From Caulobacter sp. (GTDB lineage Bacteria > Pseudomonadota > Alphaproteobacteria > Caulobacterales > Caulobacteraceae), in contig JARWZW010000050.1 of assembly GCA_029866155.1 (NCBI GenBank), positions 1-64,000 on the forward strand: a DNA stretch of 64,000 bases, given 5' to 3'. Shown piece after piece: positions 24,351 to 33,113 of the stretch. Within the stretch, counting starts at the first letter, position 1. Every line of letters starts with the position of its first letter. The translations under genes and the position numbers were made by a program. The notes under the pieces were generated by a model, which saw nothing but the letters and a program-made list of their open reading frames with translations, had not been told where the DNA came from and made no database searches.

Positions 24351-24770
24351 CTAGTAACGGCCGCTGGGACGCCAAACGCCATCGCCGTACTTACAGACCT
24401 CGAAGCCCTCCCAGCGCTTGCCGCGATTCTCCTGCACCCAGCGGCAGTTGTCTCGGCGCGTGTTGATGCGCTTGGGATAGTTGGCGCAGCGAACGCTCTG
24501 GCGGCCGACTTCGCGGCCGGTGAAGGCCCCGACCGTTCCGCCCAGAAGAGCGCCTTCTGCGCGGTTGCCGTCACCGGCCACGGCGGCGCCGAGGACTCCG
24601 CCGATCACGGCTCCGGCCAGGGTTCCCTCGCGCTTGGCTTCCTGCTTTTCCTGGACGCAGAGATCGCCCTTGCCGTAGTCGCGGTACTGCTGGGCGGCCG
24701 CCAGGTTGGGCGCCGCAAGGGCCGGGGCCACCAGGGTCGCGGCCAGAACGAAGGTCATCAATCCACGCAT
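24351..24770 (-). CDS. Glycine-zipper exported protein 2
   Basis: A 139-residue protein from ATG 24770, preceded by AAAGGAAAG; the track's 285-residue version starts far upstream in unlikely sequence. The signal peptide is cut near LAAAQ. The glycine zipper (about residues 48-82) is GTLAGAVIGGVLGAAVAG plus GALLGGTVGAFTG, the same architecture as the neighbouring gene. Three Cys residues (DLCVQ, VRCANY, DNCRW) and a final VCKYGDGVWRPSGRY could form disulphides in the periplasm. It is separate from its neighbour by 182 bp, so each probably has its own promoter. Confidence 0.78.
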   Translation of the reverse strand: MRGLMTFVLAATLVAPALAAPNLAAAQQYRDYGKGDLCVQEKQEAKREGTLAGAVIGGVLGAAVAGDGNRAEGALLGGTVGAFTGREVGRQSVRCANYPKRINTRRDNCRWVQENRGKRWEGFEVCKYGDGVWRPSGRY

Positions 24771-24986
24771 TGCATTCTTTCCTTTGCCAACAGTGGCGGG
24801 GCCGTTCGGCCCAGGGCGCGAAAGACGGGCCCCGCCGCATTCTTCCAATGATGAGAGCCCGATCCTGAACGAAAGCTGACCGGACTGTTCATAGTATGCG
24901 ATGAGCAGACAACTTGCACCGCCGTCCTGCCGTCCCGCCGTCCCCTGCGGGTTCGGGGATGTCCCGGTTTCCCATGGAGAGGTCCG

Positions 24987-26228
24987 CTGACCGGCACCAG
25001 AGATATCCAGATCGATCGCGTTGGCGCCCAGGGCGATGGCATCGGGGACGGCGGCGTGTTTGTGCCCCTTACCCTGCCTGGCGAGCAGGTGCGGGTCTTC
25101 CCCGAAGGCTCCCGTGCGGAACTGGACAGCATCCTGTCGCCCAGCCCCGACCGGATCGCGCCGCCCTGCCCGCATTTCGGCGAATGTGGCGGCTGTTCGC
25201 TGCAGCACTGGTCAGCCCTGCCCTACCTGGCCTGGAAACGGGACCGGGTGATCGAGGCCCTGTCCCGGGAGTCCCTGGAGACCGAGGTGCTGGAGACCTT
25301 TGCTTCGCCCCCGGGGTCCCGTCGTCGCCTGGCGCTTCATGCGCGGCCGGGCGGCAAGGCCGGCGCCCTGCTGGGTTTCAAGGGCCGGAGGTCCTGGAAG
25401 CTGACTCCGCTTGATATCTGCACGATCGCCGATCCCCGACTGGTGGCGGCTTTTCCGGCCCTGAGATTGCTGGCCAGGCCGTTTCTCGAACATCCCAAAT
25501 CGGCGCCAACCCTGCACGTCACCGTGACCCGGACCGGTCTGGACGTGGACATCACCGGTGTAGAGCGGCGTAGCGGCGGGCTTTCGGCGGACGCAAGGGT
25601 GCGGGCGGCCCAGGCCGCCGAGGCCGGCAATTTCGCACGGGTGACCCTGGCTGGCGAAGCCGTCTACGGCGCCCGCCAGGCGGTGGTCACACTGGGGCCG
25701 GCGTCCGTCGCCCTGCCGCCGGGGGCCTTTCTGCAGGCAGTGCCCCAGGCCGAGGTCGCCATGGCGCAGTTCGCTATAGAGGCGGTTTCGGGCGCGGCGC
25801 GGATTGCCGATCTCTATTGCGGGGTCGGCACCTTCACCTTCCGGCTGGCCCAGGTGGGAACTGTCCTGGCGGCCGACTCCTCCGCGCCCGCCATCGCCGC
25901 CCTCAAGGCGGCTGGAGGTTCCGCGCCGGGCCTGAAATCCATCACGGCAGAGGCGCGGGACCTGGCGCGCCGACCCGTCCTCGCCCGTGAGCTGGCGAAA
26001 ATTGACGCCGTGGTTTTTGACCCGCCCAGGGCGGGAGCCATGGAACAGGCGCGGGAGATTGGTCTGTCCAAGGTCGCCCGGGTCGTGGGCGTGTCCTGTG
26101 ATCCGGCGACCTTCGCCCGGGATGCCCGTATCCTGGTAAATGCCGGCTTCACTCTGGAGCGGGTCCTGCCGGTGGATCAGTTCCTCTGGTCGCCGCATGT
26201 CGAGCTGGTGGGCGTTTTTTCCCGCTAG
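24987..26228 (+). CDS. TrmA/RlmD-family RNA (uracil-5)-methyltransferase
   Basis: Methylates a uridine in tRNA or 23S rRNA using SAM. From the upstream frame there is a TRAM domain (IQIDRVGAQGDGIGDGGVFVPLTLPGE), then an iron-sulphur motif CPHFGECGGC, the SAM motif IADLYCGVGTF, VFDPPRAG and the catalytic Cys in VSCDPATFARD near residue 371. The track starts at GTG 25056, which would cut off the TRAM domain. No ATG, GTG or TTG exists upstream in frame, so the best start is CTG 24987, with GGAGAGG four bases before it; this gives 413 residues. RlmD or TrmA specificity cannot be set from sequence alone. The 3' end overlaps the convergent radical SAM gene by 80 bases. Confidence 0.88.
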   Translation: MTGTRDIQIDRVGAQGDGIGDGGVFVPLTLPGEQVRVFPEGSRAELDSILSPSPDRIAPPCPHFGECGGCSLQHWSALPYLAWKRDRVIEALSRESLETEVLETFASPPGSRRRLALHARPGGKAGALLGFKGRRSWKLTPLDICTIADPRLVAAFPALRLLARPFLEHPKSAPTLHVTVTRTGLDVDITGVERRSGGLSADARVRAAQAAEAGNFARVTLAGEAVYGARQAVVTLGPASVALPPGAFLQAVPQAEVAMAQFAIEAVSGAARIADLYCGVGTFTFRLAQVGTVLAADSSAPAIAALKAAGGSAPGLKSITAEARDLARRPVLARELAKIDAVVFDPPRAGAMEQAREIGLSKVARVVGVSCDPATFARDARILVNAGFTLERVLPVDQFLWSPHVELVGVFSR

Positions 26229-27384
26229 ACCGGGGTGTCGCCCCAGCGGTCGGCGGGCCTTCACGGCGGCTGGTCTCGCCGCCAAACAGGTCCATCTGCT
26301 CTCCGAAGCGGGCTGGAACGGCAAAAAGGGTCAGGTTCAGTTCAGGGCGGGGCTGGTCCAGCCCCAGCCTGCGGCCGGCGGCCTTGAACCGGGCGGCGAT
26401 CAGTTCGGCGACCGGCCCCTCGCCGGTCTGACGAAGGCCCCAGTCAGCGGTGTAGTCGGCGCCGCCGCGCATCTGGCGGATCAGGGACATGACCCTGCCG
26501 GCCCTCAGGGGCTGGTCGGTCGCCAGCCATTGCTGGAACAGGCCGCTAATTTCCCGGGGCAGGCGGACAAGCACATAGCCGGCGCTGCTGGCTCCGGCCT
26601 CGGCGGCGACTTCCAGGACCCCTTCCAGTTCATGGTCATTGAGACCGGGAATCACCGGGGCGAACATCACGACCGTCGGGACGCCTGCTGCGCTGAGGGC
26701 CCTGATCGTCTCTATGCGGCGGGCCGGCGTGGCGGCCCTTGGTTCCATGCTCCGGGCCAGTTTTCGGTCCAGGGTGGTCACAGAAACAGCAACCCTGGCC
26801 AGGCCCTCGGCGGCGGCTGGCCCCAGGATGTCGAGGTCCCGCAGGATCAGGGCGGACTTGGTGATCAGGGTGAAGGGATGGCGGAAACGATACAGGGTTT
26901 CGATCACCTGCCGGGTGATCCGAAGCGACTTCTCGATGGGCTGATAGGGATCGGTATCTCCGCCGATATGGATGACCTGCGGGCTGTAGCGCTTTCTCGA
27001 GAGCTCCCGGGCCAGCAGTTCATGGGCGAAAGGCTTGAAGAACAGTCGGCTCTCGAAATCCAGGCCCGGCGACAGGCCGAGATAGGCGTGGGCCGGCCGG
27101 GCATAACAATAGATGCAGCCATGCTCGCAGCCCCGATAGGGATTGATCGACTGGTCGAAGGCGATGTCGGGACTGTTGTTTCGGGCGATGATGCTCCTGG
27201 CCAAATCCGGCTCGACCTCCGTCCGGAGCGGTTTTGGCGCTTGGTCTTCACTGGTCCAGCCATCGTCAAACGACTCCTTCTGATGGCTGAGAAACCGGCT
27301 GGCAGCGTTGGAGCGGGCGCCGCGGCCCTTAGTCTGGATGGGGATCGGTGACACCGGCAGGTAGTAACACTGCGAATAGAACAA
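26149..27384 (-). CDS. Radical SAM protein, PA0069/SplB-like family
   Basis: A radical SAM enzyme with the cluster motif CEHGCIYCYA (about residue 88) for a 4Fe-4S cluster that cleaves SAM. It belongs to the PA0069 family, related to spore photoproduct lyase-like proteins, with the family blocks NPYRGCEHGC, HIGGDTDPYQPIE, FTLITKSALILRDLD and MFAPVIPGLND. The reaction is not established for the family. The start is uncertain: TTG 27384 (411 residues) or GTG 27354. Neither has a clear Shine-Dalgarno sequence. The C-terminal 40 residues are basic, Pro/Arg/Gly-rich and probably disordered. The last 27 codons are antisense to the methyltransferase gene. Confidence 0.88.
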   Translation of the reverse strand: MFYSQCYYLPVSPIPIQTKGRGARSNAASRFLSHQKESFDDGWTSEDQAPKPLRTEVEPDLARSIIARNNSPDIAFDQSINPYRGCEHGCIYCYARPAHAYLGLSPGLDFESRLFFKPFAHELLARELSRKRYSPQVIHIGGDTDPYQPIEKSLRITRQVIETLYRFRHPFTLITKSALILRDLDILGPAAAEGLARVAVSVTTLDRKLARSMEPRAATPARRIETIRALSAAGVPTVVMFAPVIPGLNDHELEGVLEVAAEAGASSAGYVLVRLPREISGLFQQWLATDQPLRAGRVMSLIRQMRGGADYTADWGLRQTGEGPVAELIAARFKAAGRRLGLDQPRPELNLTLFAVPARFGEQMDLFGGETSRREGPPTAGATPRSSGKKRPPARHAATRGTDPPAGPAPE

Positions 27385-27450
27385 AACAAGAACTAAGGGG
27401 CGTCCAATCAGGCCCTTTCATCCGGGCTGCCGACCGGTCATGAAGGCGGC

Positions 27451-28128
27451 ATGATTTCAGTCGTCATTCCTGCGCTAAACGCCCAGGCCACCCTCGGGGC
27501 CTCCCTGTCGGTCCTGGTGCCGGCCGCGGTCGAAGGTCTGGTCAAGGAACTGATCCTCGTCGACGGGGGCTCGACCGACGCCACCCTGGACATTGCCGAG
27601 GACGCCGGTGCGCGGGTGATCCGCACCGAAAGGGGCAGGGGCGTCCAGTTGGCCGCGGGTTGCACGGCGGCCCGGTCGCCCTGGTTGCTGGTGCTGCATG
27701 CCGACACAAGACTAGCCCGGGACTGGACCCAGCCGGTGCTGGACCATCTGGACGGCCCGGAAGACCAGGCGGGCTATTTCCGGTTCGCCCTTGATGACCG
27801 GGGCTGGAAACCCCGGCTCTGGGAAGCCGGGGTCGCCCTGCGAAGCCGGTTGCTGGGTCTGCCCTATGGTGACCAGGGCCTGCTGATTTCCCGCAGCCTG
27901 CTGGATGCAGTGGGAGGCTACCGGCCCCTGCCGCTGATGGAGGACGTCGATCTGGTCCGGCGCATCGGCGCCCGGCGGCTTAGCCAGCTCGAGGCCAGGG
28001 CGAGTACCTCGGCCCTGCGCTTCCGGCGCGATGGCTATCTGCGTCGCAGCCTCGGCAACTGGGGACTGCTGGCCCGATATTTCGCCGGCGCCGAGCCGGA
28101 AGACCTGGCGAGGCGATATGGCGGCTAA
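27451..28128 (+). CDS. TIGR04283-type GT2 glycosyltransferase
   Basis: A 225-residue family 2 glycosyltransferase with a single GT-A domain: ISVVIPALNAQATLG at the N-terminus, ILVDGGSTDAT, the metal-binding HADT (DXD variant) and MEDVDLVRR near residue 172. It matches the TIGR04283 family, which databases label as arsenosugar-synthesis glycosyltransferase from its occurrence with arsenic genes. The next gene is its usual partner, TIGR04282, overlapping by 11 bases. No arsenic genes are visible here, so the arsenosugar label should not be read literally. The start is ATG 27451, with GAAGG upstream. Confidence 0.85.
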   Translation: MISVVIPALNAQATLGASLSVLVPAAVEGLVKELILVDGGSTDATLDIAEDAGARVIRTERGRGVQLAAGCTAARSPWLLVLHADTRLARDWTQPVLDHLDGPEDQAGYFRFALDDRGWKPRLWEAGVALRSRLLGLPYGDQGLLISRSLLDAVGGYRPLPLMEDVDLVRRIGARRLSQLEARASTSALRFRRDGYLRRSLGNWGLLARYFAGAEPEDLARRYGG

Positions 28129-28735
28129 GGGGCAGCGTCCCACCCTGGTCATCTTCGCCAGGGCCCCGGCGATCGGCATTGGCAAGACCCGGCTTGCCAG
28201 GGACGTGGGCGCCGTGGAGGCCTGGCGGATCTATCGCGCCATGAGCAGCCGCCTGATCCGCAGTCTTCGTGACCCCCGCTGGCGACTGATAATCAGGGTG
28301 GCCGGCCGGAGAGCCGACCCCCTCTGGCGCGCCGACACCCTTGAGGCCCAGGGGCGAGGCGACCTGGGCGCAAGGCTTCGTTCCGGGTTTCGCGATTATG
28401 CTGCAGGGCCCGTCGTCGTGATCGGAACCGACGCGCCGGAGGTTGCGCCGGCCAGGATCGCCGCCAGCCTCAGGGCCCTGCGCCGAAGTGGAGCGGCGAT
28501 CGGTCCCGCCGTGGATGGTGGGTTCTGGCTGCTTGCCCTGTCAGCGGCTCGGGCGCGTCATGTCCGACTCAAGGCCATACGCTGGTCTTCGGACCAGACC
28601 CTTGCCGATACGGTGCGCTCCCTTGGGGGGGCGGTCGCGCGGCTGGAAACCCTCCAGGACATAGACAGCGGGGCGGATCTCGCCCGGTGGCGGGATTCTC
28701 AGCGATCTGCGCGCATGTCCACCAGACGAGCATAG
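28118..28735 (+). CDS. TIGR04282/DUF2064-type nucleotidyltransferase-like glycosyltransferase
   Basis: A 205-residue GT-A-like protein: LVIFARAPAIGIGKTRLARDVG at the N-terminus, QGRGDLGARLRSGF, then VVVIGTDAPEVAP and GPAVDGGFWLLAL. These are the hallmarks of the TIGR04282/DUF2064 family. The start is ATG 28118; the track start at 28031 is inside the upstream gene. It overlaps TIGR04283 by 11 bases and the convergent lytic transglycosylase by 37 bases. Expected to act with the upstream glycosyltransferase on a common sugar acceptor. The canonical motif has GTDCP; Ala replaces Cys here. Confidence 0.83.
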   Translation: MAAKGQRPTLVIFARAPAIGIGKTRLARDVGAVEAWRIYRAMSSRLIRSLRDPRWRLIIRVAGRRADPLWRADTLEAQGRGDLGARLRSGFRDYAAGPVVVIGTDAPEVAPARIAASLRALRRSGAAIGPAVDGGFWLLALSAARARHVRLKAIRWSSDQTLADTVRSLGGAVARLETLQDIDSGADLARWRDSQRSARMSTRRA

Positions 28736-30318
28736 CGGGCGGCGGCGTCGAGGGTGGCGGCAGACTGGCCGAACTGGCTGCGATAGGTCCAGTAGCCGAA
28801 GGCCACCTTTTCCACGTAGTCGCGGGTTTCCCGGGCCGGCAGGCTTTCGATGAACAACAGGGCGTCGGCGTCCGGCTCGAGCCGGCTGCGGGTCTTCAGC
28901 ACGGCGCCGGGACCGGCATTGTAGGCCGCAATGATCCGGAACAGGTCAAAAGCCTCCTCGCCGCCGCCAAGTCCGCGCTCGATCAGCCAATGCATATAGT
29001 CCTGTCCGACCCGCAGGTTTGTAGGGGGATCGAACAGGGGCATGATGTTGTTCATCAGCTGGTCGTCCCCGGCGGCGCGGGCTGCGGATTCAGGACGTAC
29101 CTGCATCAGGCCCACCGCCCCGGCTGCGCTGTAGGCATAGGGATTGAACCGGCTTTCCTGACGGACAAGGGCGTAAATCAGGGCGCGGTCGAGGGTGAAC
29201 CCGCCATCCGGATAGAGTTCCGGAGTCTCATAGGTCTCGGGCCGGTAGGGGCGGGCCTTGGCGCGCCTGGCTGCGGGCGCTGGCGCAGCCGCAACCTGCA
29301 GCGGGGTTCGCAGCGAAATGATCAGGGATTGCCACTCACGCTGGGCGGTTTCGCTCCGCGCCAGGACCAGCCCGACCCGCAGTTCCTGGGCCGCTTCGAC
29401 GGGGCGATCGATCTGGGTCAGGGCGGCGGCGCGACGGGCCCGCTCATCCCGGTCCAGCAGGCCCCCAGTTCGACGATCTTCGCGGTTCGACACCCTGACC
29501 AGCAGGGTGGATGTCGGTGGCGGGCTGCCGGCCTGTTGCGCCAGGGGTCGATCAGGAAGCGCCGCTGCCTTCCGGGAGGCGATCAGGCCATAGAAGGTAT
29601 AGGGCATGGCGGCGGCCCGCCCGAAATCGTTGAGGGCGGTTGCGGTGTCGCCCAACCGTTCGGCGCAGCGGCCGGCCCAGAACCACCCTGCCGCCCGGCT
29701 CCAGTCGTCCAGGCTTTCGTCCCGGGCGACCTGGAGAAAGAAACGGCGGGCTTCTTCGATCTTGCCCAGTCTCCAGCCGGCCAATCCAGCGATCCAGGGC
29801 TCTCCCGCAGTGGGGCCGAGGGCCCAGGCGCGATTGATCTCGCCCGAGTAATAGGCGTCGCGGGCGGCAAAGCTGCGGTCGCCGGCGACCGGCTGAGAGC
29901 CGGCTGTCCAGTCGCGGACCGCCGCCAGAAAGTCAGGGGCGCGAGGTTCGGGCGACCTCGGCGGCTGGCGCTTCTGGGCCAGGCCATAGACCCGTTCGGC
30001 CCCGCCAAGCTCCGGATAGGTCTTCAGCCAGGCGGCCAGATCGCTGTAGCTGGCCTTGTAGGCGGTCGGATGCATCAGCTTGACCATCTCGACATGGCCA
30101 ACCAGGGACCGGTCCTTCAGCTTGTCCAGCGCAGCTGTGGATGCGGCGAAGTCGCCCTTGTCCGCCGCTGAAAAAGCCTGGCGATAAAGGGCCGCATCCG
30201 CCTTGCCCAAGGGGCCATCGGCGGCCTGAACCTCCGTGGTCAGGACTGTGCAACAAAGGACCAGGGCCATCGCAAGAACGGTTCGCAGTCTCGCCATCAA
30301 TGTTTCGGCCAGGACCAT
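28699..30318 (-). CDS. Soluble lytic murein transglycosylase (Slt-like)
   Basis: A periplasmic peptidoglycan lyase. A signal peptide (MARLRTVLAMALVLCC...) is followed by a long alpha-superhelical domain (about residues 40-360) and a C-terminal GEWL/SLT domain. The catalytic Glu lies in ALVRQESRFNPYAYS (about residue 387), with AAGAVGLMQV and the ITAYNAGPG-like block IIAAYNAGPGAV. The start is taken at ATG 30318 with GGGGAA upstream, or ATG 30297; the longer track start at 30393 would overlap the uracil-DNA glycosylase gene. The 539-residue length suits the Slt70 family. It lies downstream of the udg gene on the same strand. Confidence 0.9.
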   Translation of the reverse strand: MVLAETLMARLRTVLAMALVLCCTVLTTEVQAADGPLGKADAALYRQAFSAADKGDFAASTAALDKLKDRSLVGHVEMVKLMHPTAYKASYSDLAAWLKTYPELGGAERVYGLAQKRQPPRSPEPRAPDFLAAVRDWTAGSQPVAGDRSFAARDAYYSGEINRAWALGPTAGEPWIAGLAGWRLGKIEEARRFFLQVARDESLDDWSRAAGWFWAGRCAERLGDTATALNDFGRAAAMPYTFYGLIASRKAAALPDRPLAQQAGSPPPTSTLLVRVSNREDRRTGGLLDRDERARRAAALTQIDRPVEAAQELRVGLVLARSETAQREWQSLIISLRTPLQVAAAPAPAARRAKARPYRPETYETPELYPDGGFTLDRALIYALVRQESRFNPYAYSAAGAVGLMQVRPESAARAAGDDQLMNNIMPLFDPPTNLRVGQDYMHWLIERGLGGGEEAFDLFRIIAAYNAGPGAVLKTRSRLEPDADALLFIESLPARETRDYVEKVAFGYWTYRSQFGQSAATLDAAARYARLVDMRADR

Positions 30319-30367
30319 GCTGTTCCCCAAGCGCCCCGCCCGGTCCCCAAACTGGAAGCGCGAAGGC

Positions 30368-31183
30368 TTAGTGGGGCCTGCCCGGCCGATCAAGTCTCTC
30401 TGTCAGGGTCAGCAGGTCCTGCCATGCCTTCTTCTTTGCGGCAGGCTGTCGCAACAGGAAGGCCGGGTGAAGGGTGGGCATGGCTGGAAGCTCCATGTCG
30501 CCGTCTTCCGACCGCCACTCAAACCAACGTCCCCTTATGGACAGGATGCCATCCTCCCGCCGCAGCAGCGCCTTGGCGGAGGCGGCGCCCGCCAGCAGCA
30601 GGACCCTTGGCTGAACCAGGGCGATCGCACGCTCGACAAAGGGGGCGCAGACGGCCTGCTCCGAGGCTGTCGGAGTGCGGTTGCCGGGCGGACGCCAGAA
30701 GACGGTGTTTGTGATGAACGCCCGGTCCGTCAGTCCGGCTGCAGCCAGCATCCGGTCCAGCAGTTTTCCGGCCCGTCCGACGAATGGGATTCCCTGCGAA
30801 TCTTCCTCGGCTCCCGGCGCTTCGCCGATCACCATCAGGGAGGCTGCGTGCGGACCTCGTGAAAACACGGCCTGACGGGCGCCGTCATACCGAAGGGGAC
30901 AGGCTTCAAACCCGGCGATCACCGCAGCCAGTTCATCCAGCGTGCCGGCGGCCGCCGCTAGGTGGCGGGCAGCGGCCAGGGCGTCGGCTATGTCCGGGCT
31001 GGCGGCCCGGGCCTGGGCCGATTTCAGGGGCGTCGGCTCCGGAGGCCTGGCCTTGACCTGCAGCCGCTGCGCGCCCTCTGCCAGCCGATCGAAGGGCTCG
31101 TCGCCGTAAAGGGCGTCGACACCTGAATCGGCCCAGAAGGCGATCAGGCTCTCGGTGGCGCGGCGGTGGGCGTCCAGGCTCAT
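30368..31183 (-). CDS. Family 4 uracil-DNA glycosylase (4Fe-4S)
   Basis: Removes uracil from DNA to begin base-excision repair. The motif 1 block [27 protein letters not shown] is complete, [16 protein letters not shown] follows, and motif 2 is [10 protein letters not shown]. Cysteines at FEACPLR and QAVCAPF fit part of the cluster-binding set of family 4 enzymes. The first 90 residues are an Ala-rich extension that looks like a linker, as in other alphaproteobacterial homologs. The lytic transglycosylase gene follows 49 bp later. Confidence 0.92.
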   Translation of the reverse strand: MSLDAHRRATESLIAFWADSGVDALYGDEPFDRLAEGAQRLQVKARPPEPTPLKSAQARAASPDIADALAAARHLAAAAGTLDELAAVIAGFEACPLRYDGARQAVFSRGPHAASLMVIGEAPGAEEDSQGIPFVGRAGKLLDRMLAAAGLTDRAFITNTVFWRPPGNRTPTASEQAVCAPFVERAIALVQPRVLLLAGAASAKALLRREDGILSIRGRWFEWRSEDGDMELPAMPTLHPAFLLRQPAAKKKAWQDLLTLTERLDRPGRPH

Positions 31184-31361
31184 GAACCCAGGATAGGCCA
31201 GACTCCGGGCTCAGGTCACCCGGAACCGTCGATTTGGCCAGGCCAGAGCTATCTGGCCGGTCTTTCAGCGCTTCTGGATGGTCTGTTGGCGGTTTGCCGC
31301 TTGACCGCACTTGGGTCTGCTTCAGATAAGCCTAACAACAGGATCGAACCGGGGACTGACC

Positions 31362-33047
31362 ATGAGCGAAGAGACCGGCGCCGCCGAAGAGCGGGAAGCC
31401 ATGGAATATGATGTCGTCATCGTCGGTGGCGGACCGGCAGGCCTGTCGGCCGCCATCCGGCTGAAGCAGCTGGCGGCGGAGGCCGGAACCGAGCTGTCCG
31501 TGGCGCTGCTGGAAAAGGGCTCCGAGGTCGGCGCCCATATCCTGTCCGGCGCCGTCCTTGATCCCAGGGCGCTGTCGGAATTGATTCCCGACTGGAAGTC
31601 GCAGGGCGCTCCGTTGGAAACCCCGGTCACCAAGGACCGGTTCCTGGTTCTGGGGCCCCAGGGCGAAGCCTCCTTGCCGATGTTCGCCCTGCCGCCGTTC
31701 ATGCATAACGAAGGCTGCTATATTGGCTCGCTGGCCAATGTCTGCCGCTGGCTGGCGACCCAGGCCGAAGCGCTTGGCGTCGAGATCTATCCCGGCTTTG
31801 CCGCCAGCCAGCTGGTCTTGCGTGAGGACGGCTCGGTCAAGGGCGTGGTGGTCGGCGTGGTGGGTATCGGCAAGGATGGCCACAAGAAGTCCAGCTACGA
31901 GCCAGGCATGGAGTTGCATGGCAAGTATGTCTTCATCGCCGAGGGCGTGCGCGGCTCCTTGGCCAAGCAACTGATCGGCAAATTCGACCTGGCCAAGGGC
32001 AAGTCGCCGCAGAAGTACGGGATCGGCATCAAGGAACTCTGGCAGGTGCCGCCCGAAAAGCACCAGCCGGGGCTGGCCCAGCACACGACCGGCTGGCCGC
32101 TCGACAACCAGACCGGCGGCGGCAGCTTCATGTACCACTTCGGGGACAACTATGTGTCCATCGGCTATGTGGTGCACCTGAACTACAAGAACCCCTTCCT
32201 CTCGCCGTTCGACGAGTTCCAGCGGTTCAAGCATCACCCTTCGGTCAAGCCTCACCTGGAGGGCGGCAAGCGTATCGCCTATGGCGCGCGGGCCATTACC
32301 GAGGGTGGCTATCAATCGGTCCCCAAACTGACCTTCCCCGGCGGGGTTCTGATCGGCTGCTCGGCCGGCTTTGTGAACGTTCCCCGGATCAAGGGCAGCC
32401 ATAACGCCATGAAGACCGGCATGCTGGCTGCTGAAGAGGCCTTCAAGGCTCTGGCGTCCGGGCGGGTGGGCGATGAACTGGTCGAGTACCAGGCCGCCTA
32501 CGAAGGCTCCTGGGTGGCCAAGGAACTGAAGGTCGTCCGCAACGCCAAGCCGATCCTCACCAAGCTGGGCACCTTCCTGGGCGGCGCCGTGGGCATGTTC
32601 GACATGTGGTGCACCCACCTGCTAGGCGGCTTCTCGTTCCTCGGCACAATGAAGCATGAAAAGACCGACGCCGCGTCCACCGGGCTGGCCGAGGACTACA
32701 AGCCGATCACCTATCCGAAGCCTGATGGCGTTATCAGTTTCGACAAGCTGTCTTCGGTCTTCCTGTCGGCCACCAATCATGAGGAAGACCAGCCGGCCCA
32801 CCTGACCCTGAAGGATCCGTCGATCCCCATCAGCATCAACCTGCCCCGCTATGGTGAACCGGCCAGGCTCTATTGCCCGGCGGGGGTCTATGAAGTGCTG
32901 TACGACGAGGCGGGCGCCAATCCCAAGTTCCAGATCAACGCCCAGAACTGCGTCCATTGCAAAACCTGCGACATCAAGGATCCCTCGCAGAACATCGTCT
33001 GGACGACCCCGGAAGGCGGCGGCGGGCCCAATTACCCCAACATGTAG
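31362..33047 (+). CDS. Electron-transfer flavoprotein:ubiquinone oxidoreductase
   Basis: Passes electrons from ETF (fatty acid and amino acid oxidation) to the ubiquinone pool at the inner membrane. Visible are the FAD-binding VVIVGGGPAGLSAAIRL near residue 20, the IAEGVRGSL segment, NVPRIKGSHNAMKTG, and a C-terminal ferredoxin-like CVHCKTCDIKDP that with an earlier Cys (LYCPAGVYE) binds one 4Fe-4S cluster. The start is ATG 31362, 561 residues, a typical length. The track start at 31311 adds non-homologous residues. The TPR lipoprotein gene follows on the same strand. Confidence 0.96.
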   Translation: MSEETGAAEEREAMEYDVVIVGGGPAGLSAAIRLKQLAAEAGTELSVALLEKGSEVGAHILSGAVLDPRALSELIPDWKSQGAPLETPVTKDRFLVLGPQGEASLPMFALPPFMHNEGCYIGSLANVCRWLATQAEALGVEIYPGFAASQLVLREDGSVKGVVVGVVGIGKDGHKKSSYEPGMELHGKYVFIAEGVRGSLAKQLIGKFDLAKGKSPQKYGIGIKELWQVPPEKHQPGLAQHTTGWPLDNQTGGGSFMYHFGDNYVSIGYVVHLNYKNPFLSPFDEFQRFKHHPSVKPHLEGGKRIAYGARAITEGGYQSVPKLTFPGGVLIGCSAGFVNVPRIKGSHNAMKTGMLAAEEAFKALASGRVGDELVEYQAAYEGSWVAKELKVVRNAKPILTKLGTFLGGAVGMFDMWCTHLLGGFSFLGTMKHEKTDAASTGLAEDYKPITYPKPDGVISFDKLSSVFLSATNHEEDQPAHLTLKDPSIPISINLPRYGEPARLYCPAGVYEVLYDEAGANPKFQINAQNCVHCKTCDIKDPSQNIVWTTPEGGGGPNYPNM

Positions 33048-33113
33048 GGTCTGGATGACGGCTGGACGGCGAAGCGCCTTGCTCACGCCATGGATTGGGG
33101 CAAGTTAGGCGTC

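Noticed and set aside
26149-27384. ArsS-type radical SAM arsenosugar enzyme next to TIGR04283/TIGR04282
   Set aside because: The blocks around the cluster and GGDTDPYQP match the PA0069/SplB-like family, not ArsS.
30319-30393. Lytic transglycosylase start at 30393
   Set aside because: It would overlap the udg gene and put 25 non-leader residues before the signal peptide.
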